This document shows, one piece after another, positions 1 through 11,860 of a stretch of DNA of 64,000 nucleotides (position 1 is its first letter; each line of letters opens with the position of its first letter). Under the pieces are notes generated by a model, which worked only from the letters and a program-made list of their open reading frames with translations, searched no databases and was not told the DNA's origin. Source of the stretch: Cercis canadensis (lineage: Eukaryota; Streptophyta; Magnoliopsida; Fabales; Fabaceae); contig QAOA01001431.1 of the NCBI GenBank assembly GCA_003255065.1, positions 110,947 through 174,946 on the forward strand. The letters run 5' to 3'. The position numbers and the translations under genes were made by a program.

Positions 1-57
1 CCTCTGTGACAACGTTCATGCCACTAATTCTGAAGTTTGAATTTTTCTGGGTTCTTC

Positions 58-2418
58 ATGGAAAGCAACATCTCCAATTTGGCAAATCTTCTGCATTCCT
101 GTATCAGCAAGAAAGCTCATTTAGCTGGTAAGATTCTCCATGCTCGAATCTTTCGTCTTGGGTTTTCTTCTGACACCTTTCTCTCAAACCACCTCATTGA
201 ACTGTATTCTAAATGTGATAATATCACTAATGCATACCAAGTGTTCAGTAAAATTCCTCAAAGGAACATATATTCCTGGAATGCCATCTTGGGTGCTTAT
301 TGTAAATATAGAAATTTGCGAGATGCTTATGGGTTGTTCCTGCAAATGCCGGAGAGGAACACTGTGTCATGGAACACCATGATTAGCACAATGGTACGAA
401 ATGGGTATGAAATGAAAGCATTGGATGCGTATGACTCAATGATGTTGGAAGGAGTTAAACCCTCCTATATCACGTTGACTAGCATATTTAGTGCATGTGG
501 TGCTTTATTGGATGCAGAGTATGGCAGGAGAAGTCATGGTTTTGTGATCAAAGTTGGTCTTGACAGAAATATATTTGTGGTTAATGCTCTTTTAAGCATG
601 TATGCAAAGTGTGGGCTTACTAGGGATGCAATGCATGTTTTTAGGGACATCCCTGAGCCTAATGAGGTTACTTTTACTGCGATGATGGGTGGATTGGCAC
701 AAACAAATCAAGTAAGGGAGGCTGCAGATATGTTTAGGTTGATGTTGAGAAAAGGCATTCATATTGATTCTGTGTCATTGTCAAGCATATTGGGTGTCTG
801 TGCAAAAGGAGGATTTGGGGAAATTGGTCTCTATGAGCATAATGATGGCTTCCCATTTAATGTGCAAGGTGAAGAAATACATGGTCTCTCAATCAAACTG
901 GGGTTTGAGACAGATCTCCATTTAAGCAATTCATTGCTTGATATGTATGCCAAAAATGGGGATATGGATAATGCTGAAAAGATTTTTGCTAATATACCTA
1001 AACTGAGTCCTGTTTCTTGGAATATAATGATTGCTGGATATGGCAACAAATACCAAAGTGAGAAAGCTGTAGAATATCTTCATAGAATGCAGTGTTATGG
1101 ATTTGAACCAGATGATGTCACTTATATTAATATGCTAGCGGCATGTGTCAAGTCGGGGGATGTTAAAACTGGGCGTCAAATATTTGACTGCATGTCGTGC
1201 CCAAGTTTGACCTCATGGAATGCTATACTCTCAGGCTATATGCAGATTGGAGATCACAAAGAGGCAGTTAAACTGTTTAGAAAAATGCAGTTCCAACGTC
1301 TACATCCTGATCGAACTACTTTGGCCATTATCCTCAGTTCATGTGCTGAAATGGGACTTCTTGATGTTGGCAAACAGGTTCATGTAGCCTCACAAAAATT
1401 TGGATTTTATAATGACGTGTATGTTGCCAGTGGTCTTATTAATGTGTATTCCAAATGTGGGAAAATGAAATTGGCTAAGTGTGTATTCTATAAACTGCCT
1501 GAACTAGATGTTGTATGTTGGAACTCTATGATAGTGGGATTTTCAATCAATTCTCTCGATAAAGAAGCTTTCTCTTTCTTTAAGCAGATGCGGAAATTTG
1601 GCTTCTTTCCTTCTGAGTTTTCTTATGCTACCATATTGAGTACTTGTGCAAAAGTTTCTTCTTTATTTCAAGGACAACAGATTCATGCTCAAATCACAAA
1701 AGATGGCTATGTTGATGATGTATTTGTGGGAAGTTCTATTATTGAGATGTATTGTAAATGTGGGGATGTAGGTGAAGCCAGATGTTTTTTTGATAAGATG
1801 CCTGGCAAAAACAGTGTTACATGGAATGAAATGATACATGGTTATGCACAAAATGGACGTGGTGATGAGGCTGTTTGCCTCTACAAGGACATGATTGAAT
1901 CTGGTGAGAAACCTGATGATATAACTTTCATTGCTGTTTTAACTGCTTGTAGCCACTCAGCATTAGTTGATGAAGGGGTTGAAATCTTCAATTCAATGTA
2001 TCAAAAATATGGAATTATGCCAATGTTGGATCATTATACTTGCATTATTGATTGTCTGGGCCGAGCTGGACAGTTCCATGAAGCAGAAGTCATTCTAGAT
2101 CATATGCCATACAAAAATGATCCAGTTGTATGGGAGGTTGTGCTAAGCTCATGTCGTATTCATGCTAACTTGGGCTTAGCTAAAAGAGCAGCTGAGGAAC
2201 TCTTCCGACTGGATCCACAAAATTCTGCCTCTTATGTACTTCTTGCCAACATGTATTCTTCTTTGGGAAGATGGGATGATGCAAGGGCTATTAGAGATCT
2301 GATGAATGATAAACAGGTCCATAAGGATCCTGGTTATAGCTGGAGTGAGTACAGGAATGGGATGCAAATCATGCTGGAGAACGATAATCATCCAGTGGCT
2401 GGTGTTGAAGTCAATTAA
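58..2418 (+). CDS. PLS-class pentatricopeptide repeat (PPR) protein with E/E+ tail
   Basis: Intronless gene for a 786-residue PPR protein. In-frame stops at 7, 25 and 31 lie just upstream, so the ATG at 58 is the first possible start. The protein is a run of PPR units with recurring signatures such as SWNAILGAY, VSWNTMIS and YAKCG. It ends in an E/E+ region (VVWEVVLSSCRIHAN, then DPGYSWSEY) without a DYW deaminase domain. PLS-class PPR proteins bind organellar RNA one base per repeat, and E-class members commonly act in C-to-U editing with a partner DYW protein; the organelle and target are not visible here. The sequence resembles the Arabidopsis At4g20770 type from memory, which is not a verified orthology. 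The length is normal for the class and no breaks are seen. Confidence 0.95.
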   Translation: MESNISNLANLLHSCISKKAHLAGKILHARIFRLGFSSDTFLSNHLIELYSKCDNITNAYQVFSKIPQRNIYSWNAILGAYCKYRNLRDAYGLFLQMPERNTVSWNTMISTMVRNGYEMKALDAYDSMMLEGVKPSYITLTSIFSACGALLDAEYGRRSHGFVIKVGLDRNIFVVNALLSMYAKCGLTRDAMHVFRDIPEPNEVTFTAMMGGLAQTNQVREAADMFRLMLRKGIHIDSVSLSSILGVCAKGGFGEIGLYEHNDGFPFNVQGEEIHGLSIKLGFETDLHLSNSLLDMYAKNGDMDNAEKIFANIPKLSPVSWNIMIAGYGNKYQSEKAVEYLHRMQCYGFEPDDVTYINMLAACVKSGDVKTGRQIFDCMSCPSLTSWNAILSGYMQIGDHKEAVKLFRKMQFQRLHPDRTTLAIILSSCAEMGLLDVGKQVHVASQKFGFYNDVYVASGLINVYSKCGKMKLAKCVFYKLPELDVVCWNSMIVGFSINSLDKEAFSFFKQMRKFGFFPSEFSYATILSTCAKVSSLFQGQQIHAQITKDGYVDDVFVGSSIIEMYCKCGDVGEARCFFDKMPGKNSVTWNEMIHGYAQNGRGDEAVCLYKDMIESGEKPDDITFIAVLTACSHSALVDEGVEIFNSMYQKYGIMPMLDHYTCIIDCLGRAGQFHEAEVILDHMPYKNDPVVWEVVLSSCRIHANLGLAKRAAEELFRLDPQNSASYVLLANMYSSLGRWDDARAIRDLMNDKQVHKDPGYSWSEYRNGMQIMLENDNHPVAGVEVN

Positions 2419-3169
2419 GGAATAAGGTCTCATTATGATGATAGTTGAAACCAAAGCATCTCTGCGGAGGCCTTAATAACTTCTTGAAGCGCAGCTCTAA
2501 TTATAAAGTGAAACTACCACCATGAAGTTGGTAATGGTAATGACTAGTTGCGTTGATATTCCTAATTCAAGCTGGAAGATGGTTAATTCTCCTCATGGGA
2601 CTTCTATAAATATGAATCATTTCCAACTTATTTCAGATGTATTATAACAAGAGTTTTGACCCACTTGAAAGTTGACATGAAACACTTCTCCTTGTATATC
2701 TAGAAAGAATCACTGCCATGCCTATTTGGAAAGGCACCAGCCAGAAACTGGAAGTTCTTCAGCATGAGAAGACTTTAATTGCAGATACTGTCTTGCCCTA
2801 TGGGACAATTGATGGTTGTCAACTTTTGTGTGTCCAATTAATTCCATTATGTAGTCACTTGTTGCTGCAATAGACATTTATGGATGTCGATTGTGATTAG
2901 AACCAAAAGTTCCAACTTTTCTGTACCTGTTCAAACAGGTAAAGCAAGTTCTTTCTCTCTCTCTTTCTTTCCTTTGTGTGTGTGAAATAATTATTGTGAA
3001 ACTATTTATACAAGTATTTGGCTGTTTCTTCGCTTGTGAGTTTCGCAAACATGGGTTGCTTCATTTTCCATAATGCTATGGAAGAGAAACTAATTCAATG
3101 TGCGGTTACTACTAATAGACTTCAGATTGTTAGTCATAGATTTCCATTCTCTTGCTATATATGTTGTTG
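2419..3169. other. PPR 3' flank, no gene seen
   Basis: Probable 3' UTR and downstream DNA of the PPR gene. It contains a short CT-rich tract at about 2950-2970. No coding similarity is recognised. Confidence 0.5.
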
Positions 3170-3861
3170 GTCATATAATTACCTTCTTTCCATTACTTTT
3201 CAAGTATTATCATTGGCATTGCAGAATTAGCTGGGCTGACTTTTATGTATACTGTGATTTTGAAAATTTAAAATTATAGAGTTTACTCATTATCACCCTA
3301 GGGCTAACGTATATTTGATGTGAGAAATCAACCCAAAGTTAGACTATCTTTGTATTCTACGATTCTGCCTGTCTGAAGCTCCTCTTATCATGGAATAAAT
3401 ATTATTTACAAGCTTATTATGAGTGGCCATAAGGTGAATTTATTTTTGATCAGGTTAAGAGAAAGGAAAGCTTAATGTTTGATGCAATGGGTACTTCCAA
3501 AATAATTTTTTTCCCTCCTAATAATCTTCATTCTACTAATATATGAGCTTAATTAGATATCCATAACCCTGATAGCACACATACATTTCTCACACACAAC
3601 TTGCATGTATTGATGAGAGTACAACTGTGTCCCTTTTCTCTCAGTCTCATTGGGTTGGACTAGCACATGATCACTCCCCCTATTAAATGCTGCTGAAGTT
3701 GCTTGGTCACCATTTGTGCTTATTATGAATTCCCATTTTTTTGAGCAGGTAGCAGCATTGGCTCCAAATATTGCAGCTATGTATGAGCTACATTTTGGTG
3801 TTCCAATGTTTGGGGGCAATTTTCTGCACACTAAAAAATACATGCCATGATTCAGCAAAAG
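3170..3861 (+). pseudogene. Broken AAE1-like copy (intron 1 plus start of exon 2)
   Basis: From about 3170 the sequence follows intron 1 of the AAE gene at 6227-8410, sharing phrases such as ATCAACCCAAA, GAAGCTCCTCTTA-type and TATTATTTACAAGCTTA. At 3749 it runs through a preserved CAG acceptor into about 110 bp matching the start of exon 2 ([19 protein letters not shown]). The match carries an extra base soon after GVPMFGG and stops near 3861; the rest of exon 2 and a convincing exon 1 are absent. This is a third, truncated member of the tandem AAE cluster in the same orientation, made by DNA duplication because the intron is retained. Confidence 0.85.
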
Positions 3862-4309
3862 ATTAATCATAGGACTGTCCCTACGTCGTGCCCAGTCCTT
3901 CCGACCATTCGCTGCTGCCAAGCTCTGACCACCTCGCGAAGAAGGGTATTCTTTGATTTTGGTTGGAGATTGAGGAAAGAAGAAATCGATGCCTGTGCAA
4001 AGTTTCTGTGCAGGAAAAAATTTACAAAGAGAAGAGGAGGTGAAAAGAAAGAGTGAGGTCTGATATGTTTACACAAATCTAGGGGCACAATGCAATTACG
4101 AAAACTTAATGGGTTTATCTCTGAATAAGATTCCTGTCATATGCCGAAAAGAACCAGTTTTTGGTGGCTTACGTGGACAGGCCCTAACCGTTGGTGAGGT
4201 GTACCATCCATGCCTCAGTTATCGACTAATTGAGGCATTCTAGCCTTTTAAGTCAATTTTTTTATACTGTGTAGTTATGGCTCATTTAACGTAGCTGCTA
4301 AACTATCCC
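3862..4309. other. Spacer after the AAE relic
   Basis: The part at 3870-4060 is richer in GC and has short overlapping open frames on both strands, but none resembles a known protein. The rest is AT-rich spacer. Confidence 0.4.
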
Positions 4310-4742
4310 GAGATTTGACACAAATATTACATGCTACAAAAGCATTTACCTAAATGTAACAGATTTTAAAGTATTTATATAAATATTACACTTTTTAAAA
4401 ATTTTAAAATAAAAAAAAAATATTTCAGAGCACATGAGACCCACGGCGTGTCCCAATTGATCAATTGTCCAAAATTGACAAGCTGCTGTAACAAGTAAAG
4501 TCACCTGCACAAGCAAGTGAAAGAAATTGGCCAATTGAGACACGCCGTGGGCCTCACGTCATGTCAACATGGGATAGGCCATGAGGCCCAAGGCTGTTCG
4601 GTGAGTCCCACGTGCTTCGAAATGTTTTTTTTTTAAAAAAAATTTTAAATTTTTAAAAAGTGTAATATTTATATAAATACTTTGAAACTTGTTACATTTT
4701 GATAAATACGTTTGTAAACTGTAATATTTGTGTCAATTGGCC
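4310..4742. mobile_element. Foldback MITE, family 2 (Mutator-like), diverged copy
   Basis: Long inverted arms carry TTGACACAAATATTACA at the left and its reverse complement at the right (about 4719-4736). The centre holds GC-rich modules around CACGGCGTGTC. The copy is related to the cleaner one at 19399-19829. Flanking 9-mers AACTATCCC (4301-4309) and AAGCTACCC (4743-4751) match at 6 of 9 positions and may be a decayed target duplication. Confidence 0.75.
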
Positions 4743-5376
4743 AAGCTACCCTTGCTAAGTAGTGCTATCTCAACCTTTATTTGATTTAAAATTACTCATT
4801 TAATTTTTTTTGTAAAATGTACAAAGTTACATCGTCATCCAAAAACAGTACCAAAAGAAAAATTAAAAATTAATGTGAAATAGTGATTTTTTTAATATAA
4901 TTAAATTAAAATTTTGTCTAATTATTTTGGAATTTACACATATTACAAGACTTAATTTTTTGAAATATTTATAATATGTGAATTCTACAAAATTTTCTCT
5001 GAGTGAATAACATTATCTCTTAAAAAGGAGCGTGATATAGTTCTTTGATTAGAATATGGTATTTTAAAAATAATTTTATATATTATTATATTTTTTAATT
5101 TATTTAACTTAATATCATATTTTAAAAAAAAAAAAATTTAATGTGTGAAGACCACTGGATATGTCGTCTGCCGCTCTGCGCATCCAATAGACATATGGCT
5201 TGTCTATCCAAGTCTCGAAAAGAAAGAAAAAATGAAAAGGAAGAAGAAAGAGAAAAGATAAAAGAAAAAAAAGGACCACGTGAAGACTCGTCATTAATTA
5301 TTTGGCAAGTCTAGTGAAAATATGCTTATTTGTACATATCGTGTCTAGTAGTCTTTACATATCAAGTTTTATTTTT
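4743..5376. other. AT-rich spacer
   Basis: AT-rich DNA with a purine-rich GA tract at about 5217-5275. No gene, RNA or element termini recognised. Confidence 0.5.
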
Positions 5377-5923
5377 GGTTTAATTATAATTTTGGTCCCT
5401 TTATTTTAATCACTTGAACGTTTTAGTCCTCATTCTTTAAAAATGAACTATTGAGTCCCTCTATATTCATAAAATGTATAAGTTTAGTCTATTTATCTTT
5501 AAGTCAAAATTTTTAGGTTTATTTCAAAGTGTAAAATTCTCTGATTCATAATCTCACCGTTCAGATTGAAGAGCTACGTCTTGTGAATCTTTCCATTAAA
5601 TTTCAGCTCGATCTAACGGTGAATAAGTCTAAATTTTTAGTTAGATGAAAACTTATGGTTTTGGTATTTTGGATAAGTTTCACCGTTAAATCGAGCTCAA
5701 ATTTAGTGAGAAGGTTCACAAGATGTAGCCCTTCAATCTGAACGGTGAGATTATAAATCAGAGAACTTTACACCTTGAAATAAACCTAAGAATTTTGACT
5801 TAAAGATAAATGGACTAAACTTGTATATTTTATGAATATAGAGGGACTCAATAGTTCATTTTTAAAAAAAAAGGACCAAAACGTCAAGTGGTTAAAATAG
5901 GAGACCAAAATTACAATTAAGCC
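5377..5923. mobile_element. Foldback MITE, family 1 (Mutator-like), copy A
   Basis: A 547-bp element whose left half is nearly the reverse complement of its right half. Termini are GGTTTAATTATAATTTTGG and CCAAAATTACAATTAAGCC. Flanks TTTATTTTT (5368-5376) and TTTATTTAT (5924-5932) match at 8 of 9 bases, the size expected for Mutator-like (MULE) transposition. It has no coding capacity. A second copy lies at 30576-31121. It sits about 300 bp upstream of the first intact AAE gene and so within its likely promoter neighbourhood. Confidence 0.9.
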
Positions 5924-6226
5924 TTTATTTATTTATTATTTTTTTAAAATTATAATATTAAAATAAATAAATTAAAAATATAATAAATGTATAAAATTAT
6001 TTATGAATTGATCCTGTCAAAGGGCCTAGCAGCGACCCTCGTTGAAACTCAATTTATTGGCCATCTACGTGTTCGATTTGATAACGTTTTTAATATCTTT
6101 ACAATTTTCAGATAATCAGATTGTGTATCAATAAACAATAAACAGGCAACACAAGCATTTCACTTACCGATACAGTGACTCCCTGCGTGTCCTGTCCTCA
6201 AGGCTCAAGCTCAGTGACTCCCTTCC
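5924..6226 (+). other. Upstream region of first AAE gene
   Basis: The start is AT-rich; the last 60 bp before the ATG are more GC-rich and probably 5' UTR. No certain TATA box or other promoter element can be assigned. Confidence 0.4.
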
Positions 6227-8410
6227 ATGGAGGGCACAATCCGGTGCTCTGTAAACTACGTTCCTCTGACTCCAATCAGCTTCTTGGAGCGATCGGCCAT
6301 TGTCTACAGAGACAGACTTTCAATTGTGTACGGTAATGTCAGGTACACATGGAGAGAGACCCTTGAACGCTGCACTAAACTTGCTTCTGGTATTACCAAG
6401 CTGGGAATTTCTCGCGCAGATGTGGTAAGTTCTCGAAATCTTCTTCCTTTCAATTATCTTCTTTCCATTTTTTTTGAGTATTATCTGGGTTGACTTCTCT
6501 GTACTCTGTGATTTTGAAGTTTCAAATTATTTGATGTTGTGAGATATCAACCCAAAATTAGATTATAAGGATTCTGCCACTGACTAAAGCTCCTCTTAGG
6601 CAATAGATATTATTTACAAGCTTACCATGAGTGGGCACACCATGTCTTGGTCTTTTGATTGGGTTTAGAGGAAGAAAACTTAGTGGGTAATAGATATTAT
6701 TTAACAGCTAATGATCTTGGTTCTGGTAGTATATAAGCTTAATTAGATATGCATATGCCTGACAGTGCATGTTGATTTTCTCTCATAGAACTTGCATATA
6801 TTGATAGTACAGCTTTGTTCCTTTTCTATTAGTCTCATTGTGTTGGACTAACATATAATCACTTCCCTTATAATGCTGCTAAAGGTGTCTTTCATGATCC
6901 AACATTTGTCCTTCATATCAATTTCCACTTATTTGACCAGGTTGCTGCATTGGCCCCAAATATCCCGGCTATGTATGAGTTACATTTTGGTGTTCCAATG
7001 TCGGGGGCTATTCTGTGCACTCTAAATACACGCCATGATTCAGCAATGGTTTCGGTATTACTAAAACATTCAGAGGCCAAAGTCCTTTTTGTAGACTATG
7101 AACTTCTTGCTGTTGCTCAAGGAGCAATTGATATCCTGTCCAAGACAATGACCAAGCTTCCCATTTTAGTCGTAATTCCAGAGTGTGATCAGCCAACACA
7201 GGGCACTAGTTACAACAGATCCTATGCTGGAATATTGGAATATGAGGATCTTATAGCTAAAGGAAAGCTTGAATTTGAGGTCAGAAAGCCAAAGGATGAA
7301 TGGGATCCAATCTCATTGAACTACACTTCTGGAACTACGTCAAACCCTAAAGGTGTAGTGTATAGCCATAGAGGTGCCTATCTTAATGCTTTCGCTGGAG
7401 TTCTTCTTAATGAGATGAGGTCTATGCCTGTATATTTATGGTGTGTTCCAATGTTTCATTGCAATGGATGGTGCCTCACTTGGGGTATTGCTGCTCAGGG
7501 TGGCACAAATATCTGCCAAAGGAGTGTAACTGCAAAAGGAATTTTTGACAATATATCTGAGCACAAGGTAACCCACATGGGGGGTGCACCAACAGTTTTA
7601 AACATGATAATTAATTCACACCTTGGTGTCCGGAAGCCGCTTCCAGGCAAGGTAGTATTAATGACAGGTGCTGCTCCACCTCCACCAGAAGTACTCTTTA
7701 AGATGGAAGAACTAGGATTTAGTGTGACTCACTGTTATGGTTTGACAGAAACCTATGGTCCAGGGACAGTTTGCACATGGAAACCTGAATGGGATAACCT
7801 GCCCCAAGATGCACAAGCAAAGATTAAATCCCGTCAAGGAGTAAACCATCTTGGCATGGATGAACTTGATATAAAAGATCCTCTCACCCTGAAGAGTGTA
7901 CCAGCTGATGCAAAAACCATGGGTGAGGTGGTGTTCAGGGGCAACACCGTGATGAATGGATATTTAAAGGATTTAAAAGCTACACAAGATGCATTTAAAA
8001 GTGGATGGTATTGGAGTGGTGACTTGGGCATAAAGCATCCTGATGGCTACATAGAACTTAAGGACCGTGCAAAGGACATTATCATTTCTGGGGGAGAAAA
8101 TATTAGCACAATTGAATTGGAAGGTGTGATTTTTAGTCACCCTGCAGTTTTGGATGCAGCTGTGGTTGGGAGACCTGATCACTATTGGGGAGAGACACCT
8201 TGTGCATTTGTGAAGTTGAAAGATGGGTGCAATGCCTCAGCTGAGGAAATAATGCAATTTTGTCAGAACCGTTTACCTCGTTATATGGCTCCTCGAACTG
8301 TGGTTTTTACTGATCTGCCAAAGACATCAACTGGCAAGACACAGAAATATGTTCTCAGGGAGAAGGCAAAGGCTATGGGAAGCTTGTCAAAGAAGACCAG
8401 CAGGTTATAA
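6227..8410 (+). CDS. AAE1: Acyl-activating enzyme 1-like acyl-CoA synthetase, peroxisomal (copy A)
   Basis: Two exons, 6227-6424 and 6941-8410, joined in phase 0 by a GT-AG intron (GTAAGT...CCAG), give 555 residues. It belongs to the ANL adenylating superfamily and should activate a carboxylic acid with ATP and then transfer it to CoA. Seen in the protein: ATP-binding motif [11 protein letters not shown] at 194-204, [10 protein letters not shown] at 332-341, SGDLG at 425-429, [12 protein letters not shown] around 444-455, and [10 protein letters not shown] at 526-535 with its catalytic lysine at 532. The C-terminal SRL is a type 1 peroxisomal targeting signal. The start MEGTI and overall length match plant AAE1 as I recall it. 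The substrate is not readable; medium or short-chain acids are plausible for the family. It is the first intact member of a direct tandem cluster. Confidence 0.95.
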
Positions 8411-9364
8411 AGTTGCTTTGATTTGAGGCTATCTTTTTTATTATGTACTTTGATGTTTTAATTTTCATTTGTCCACAAGTTTCGCCATAACATGTGCATA
8501 TAAAAATCATTTTGTACTTGGAGACGGATATATTTGTGAAAGAAGTTTCTACTAGATTGTTAAATGAAATCTTATACTGTTATTGCCTTTTTGAAAAGAA
8601 ATATTGAAGAGTTCATTCTCTTTTACAGAGGATCTTTTGCACTAGATGGGGGTGATTAAGATTACAGTCAAATGTGATGTTATCTTTACGCCTATGAATA
8701 GAGCATAACTTCTGTGGACAATAACAGGTCCCTGTAACTGGTGAATTGCGTTTGATTTCTATACAGGCTTGTTTTTTAGTTGACAGTAAAATAGATACCC
8801 TCTGCTTAGCTTAGGATTGAGGCAGTTTTGCTACTATGTTAGGTGAGTTTCAATGTAAAAATGGTGACCTTAGTAATTTGTATAGAATTAATTTAACCTT
8901 ATTAAAGTGCAGAACTTTATGGTAATTTTTCTTAAAACACCCCCCCCCCCCAAAGAGAGAGAGAGAGAGAGAAAAGAAATTGTTCAATTTTGATTTGATC
9001 TAGAAAAATTTTCATTCAATCGTTGAAGGATTAGCCATGGCATCAGTGTTTCTATACAAATTCTTGGGTGATTTGACGGTGGGAAAGTCAGACCTGGTGG
9101 AATTTCAAGTTGATACATGTATATATGATAGCTCAAGAAGGCAAAATGTGTGGCTGAGGCCTGCATTTTTGTCTTGAAGAAGAATGGAAGAAAGCACTAT
9201 GTCATACTCTTTAAAGACCCATATTTTATGCAGGGACAATATAGATTTGCTTCTGTTTTGGTTTGTGTGACAACCATGTAGTTTTCTTGATGAGTTATAG
9301 CTCAGGTTGCTTACACAATTAACTCAACGGTCAATATTTTGCTAATTATAACAGTTATTTATTA
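8411..9364. other. 3' flank of AAE copy A
   Basis: 3' UTR and spacer. A C homopolymer and GA repeat lie at 8939-8972. Nothing else recognised. Confidence 0.5.
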
Positions 9365-9580
9365 AACTCCAATTAGTTTAGCCTAGTGATAAGAATGCAA
9401 TAGGTTCATTCAAATTAGCCAAGATTTAAATCCTAGGGCCAGCACCTAGGATTATTTTTTTCTTGAATGCACTTAGCTGATGTGGGGAATGTGTCCTTAA
9501 AATCGCCTGGAAAAGGATTTAGTTTTGGTGCGCAAAGGCTAGCCTGAACATACCCTTACCGTTATAACAAAAAAAATAAA
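9365..9580 (+). mobile_element. tRNA-derived SINE, copy 1
   Basis: About 215 bp ending in an A-rich tail (9569-9580). It is flanked by ACAGTTATTTATTA (9351-9364) and ACTGTTATTTATTA (9581-9594), a 14-bp target duplication with one mismatch. Near the 5' end an A-box-like TTAGCCTAGTGATAAG and a B-box-like GATTTAAATCC suggest a tRNA-type pol III promoter. The 3' part (GGTGCGCAAAGGCTAGCC, CCGTTATAAC) is shared with the SINE at 12747-12971. Confidence 0.85.
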
Positions 9581-9692
9581 ACTGTTATTTATTAGATCTC
9601 TATTTAGTATACAAAATATTAGGGAATGTATTAGAACTTGGAATTATTGTAATGGTAATGCGGATATTTATATACTTGCAACTTGATTCATG

Positions 9693-10105
9693 GTTTACTT
9701 TGTGGACTCTTGCAAATTGGTTCAGATTGGCAGCATTCAATCCGAATTTTGTTTAATCCTCTTTTTCAATAGTGCTTCTGTAAATTGGCATGATTTGCAT
9801 TTCGATTCAAATATAATTTTCAATCAAACAGCAATACATTCACAACCAAAAAATTTGTAGTTGGAATTCTTACTTTTAGTGCAATTAAGAGCTTTATTGT
9901 TATTATTTTTTTTGGATGCTTCAATTTACCCATATTATTTTTGAATAGATGTAAAATATTGTAAGTTGAACATCTCCTTAAAAGCCAATTTAAAGTTGCA
10001 TATTTCTCTAAGTTTATATTTTGCACTTTGGAAGTCATTCTGAAATTTTTCTATATTGAAAAGCCAACCTATTGTTTACTTTGTGGACTCTTGCAAATTG
10101 GTTCA
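9693..10105 (+). repeat. Pair of 32-bp direct repeats
   Basis: The same 32 bases, beginning GTTTACTTTGTGGACTCTTG, occur at 9693-9724 and 10074-10105 in an otherwise unremarkable AT-rich spacer. The cause is not evident. The following spacer to 10962 shows no gene. Confidence 0.8.
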
Positions 10106-10962
10106 TTTATAGGGATTTACTTGTTTGTGCAATCAGTAGCCACAAACACTGTAAGAAACTTCTTTTGGGGGTTTAAACCCTGAAATATTTTTTGCTGAAC
10201 ATATAATCTGAAATTCAATAGTCATTGTCACCTATGCAGCAATCCAAATTCTTTTCAATCTATTAATATCGAGTAAACTCATTACCCCTTGTTATAGTAA
10301 AAGGACCAAAGTGCCCTTGCTACAATAAAAAGACCAAAATACTTCTACTAAGGTATATATTCTCATTTATGCTTCTTTTTAGATCTCATGCTCTCGTACC
10401 CTTCTCTTTTTTGAGCTTCTCTTCTCTGGTTCCTCTCATTTTCTCCCTGTGACCAAGCTAACTTGAACGTCGGAAGTGACATCAGAACTTTAGCTTTGGT
10501 CTCCCCCTGACTTGTAGGTTGCCGACCTCACTTAACTTTGACAATGATACAATCCCTTCTATTTTTTTCATAGTGTTACAGTAAATAATACCCGTCGTTG
10601 CCAGAGTTAGAGAGAACGAGGCCACTACGACACCTAAGTCAGAAGTGCAGTGTGTTAAGGGTAGGCAATAAATGCAGGGCGTGTAAAAAGTGAGCATAAA
10701 GAACCTTATATTTATAGGGATACTTGGATTTGGGCTGCGGATAGAATTGGGCGTTGAGCAAGTATATGGATTATGGCATCTACACCACATGAGTATTTTC
10801 TTTTAAAAAAGAGAAAATCTTGCGAGAAAGTAAATTCGACCAAGCCGGATATCAGAAATCGTTGCTGATTGAAATTGAAATTCTTGATGATGTTTGTTTG
10901 GTTTAAATTACATTATGAGATATCTTTCCCGATATGAATATGAGATCTCATTTTTAAGAATT

Positions 10963-11141
10963 TTTTTTTGGTTTTTCACTGTTGTCCGGGCTTCACCCAA
11001 CTAATCCGGTTTCGAGTCAAGAAAGACCACAAAGGCAGTAAAACTCTCCCAACAGACACAGCTGCATACCAAAGGCTCGAACCCGAGACTCTTGATTAAG
11101 CTAGAACACCTCCTTACCAAGTGATCTACACGCTTATTGGT
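10963..11141 (-). mobile_element. tRNA-derived SINE, second family
   Basis: On the minus strand it has an A-box-like CACTTGGTAAGGAGG, a strong B box (GGGTTCGAGCC) and a 3' end reading CCCGGACAACAGTG followed by A-rich sequence. It is flanked by a perfect 13-bp target duplication ATTTTTAAGAATT at 10950-10962 and 11142-11154. The 3' domain recalls Au-like plant SINEs, which is a comparison from memory. Confidence 0.85.
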
Positions 11142-11529
11142 ATTTTTAAGAATTCTAGTTGTATAGATAAGATGCATATTTGACTTTCCTAATCAGTGTA
11201 GACTAAAAGGAGCCAAAAGATGTATTTCTTCCTTCTTTTTTATTTTTTGTGGCTAAACAGTGCTTGTAGATAGAATCGTATTGCGTGGTTCAGTTTGGTA
11301 AGAAACAACGTGATTGGTTCAGCTGGAAGGCCAAGGTTTGATTTCCACTGTTAGTCGTCCTTCTTTTGTAAACAATTTGTAAATATCACTATAAATCACC
11401 TTAGAATGAGGTTACATTCCCTTACTCTAAACTTTTGCATACCCAAAAAGAAATAGAATCATATTATGAGATGTTAACATAGTTGATATAATGAGTCTAT
11501 TAAAAAAAAAAAAAAACTTAAGTAAAGGA

Positions 11530-11860
11530 TGTGACAATGCCTGATTTGGTATGGAAAGAAAGGATTAACGATGTTCTACCTGCAAACAATAAGAAGTCAA
11601 AAGTCGGGACTTATACCTGAGCTCCAATGCTTAAGTTAGTGATGTCCGAGGTATCAGAATGTATCTGTTGATGTGAGATGAAAAAAAGTCCCTATACCTG
11701 TCGTGCGGAGAGTATTTATAGGGAATTTTGAGGGTTTAAAGGTCATGAACATTTGGAGGATATGAGTCTTACGACGAGTGGACCTAATGGCTTATGGGCC
11801 GAAATGCCGGGTATCTACAAGATGTTATGTAAAGGAAAAGACAATACTAAAAGAATCTTA
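11530..11860 (+). repeat. Dispersed repeat relic, possibly LTR-derived
   Basis: Contains CTGAGCTCCAATGCTTAAG then TTAGTGATGTCCGAG and a TATA-like GTATTTATAGGG. Related phrases occur near 17755-17800, 27055-27105 and, reversed, 20385-20430. It may be what is left of LTR retrotransposon ends. No termini can be placed. The stretch from 11861 to 12314 is AT-rich and holds the upstream region of the next AAE gene. Confidence 0.4.

Noticed and set aside
37-57. In-frame extension of the PPR gene upstream of the ATG at 58
   Set aside because: It begins at TTG, and stop codons at 31, 25 and 7 lie directly upstream. ATG at 58 is the start.
3847-4088. Overlapping open frames on both strands in a GC-richer patch
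   Set aside because: Short, mutually overlapping and without recognisable similarity.
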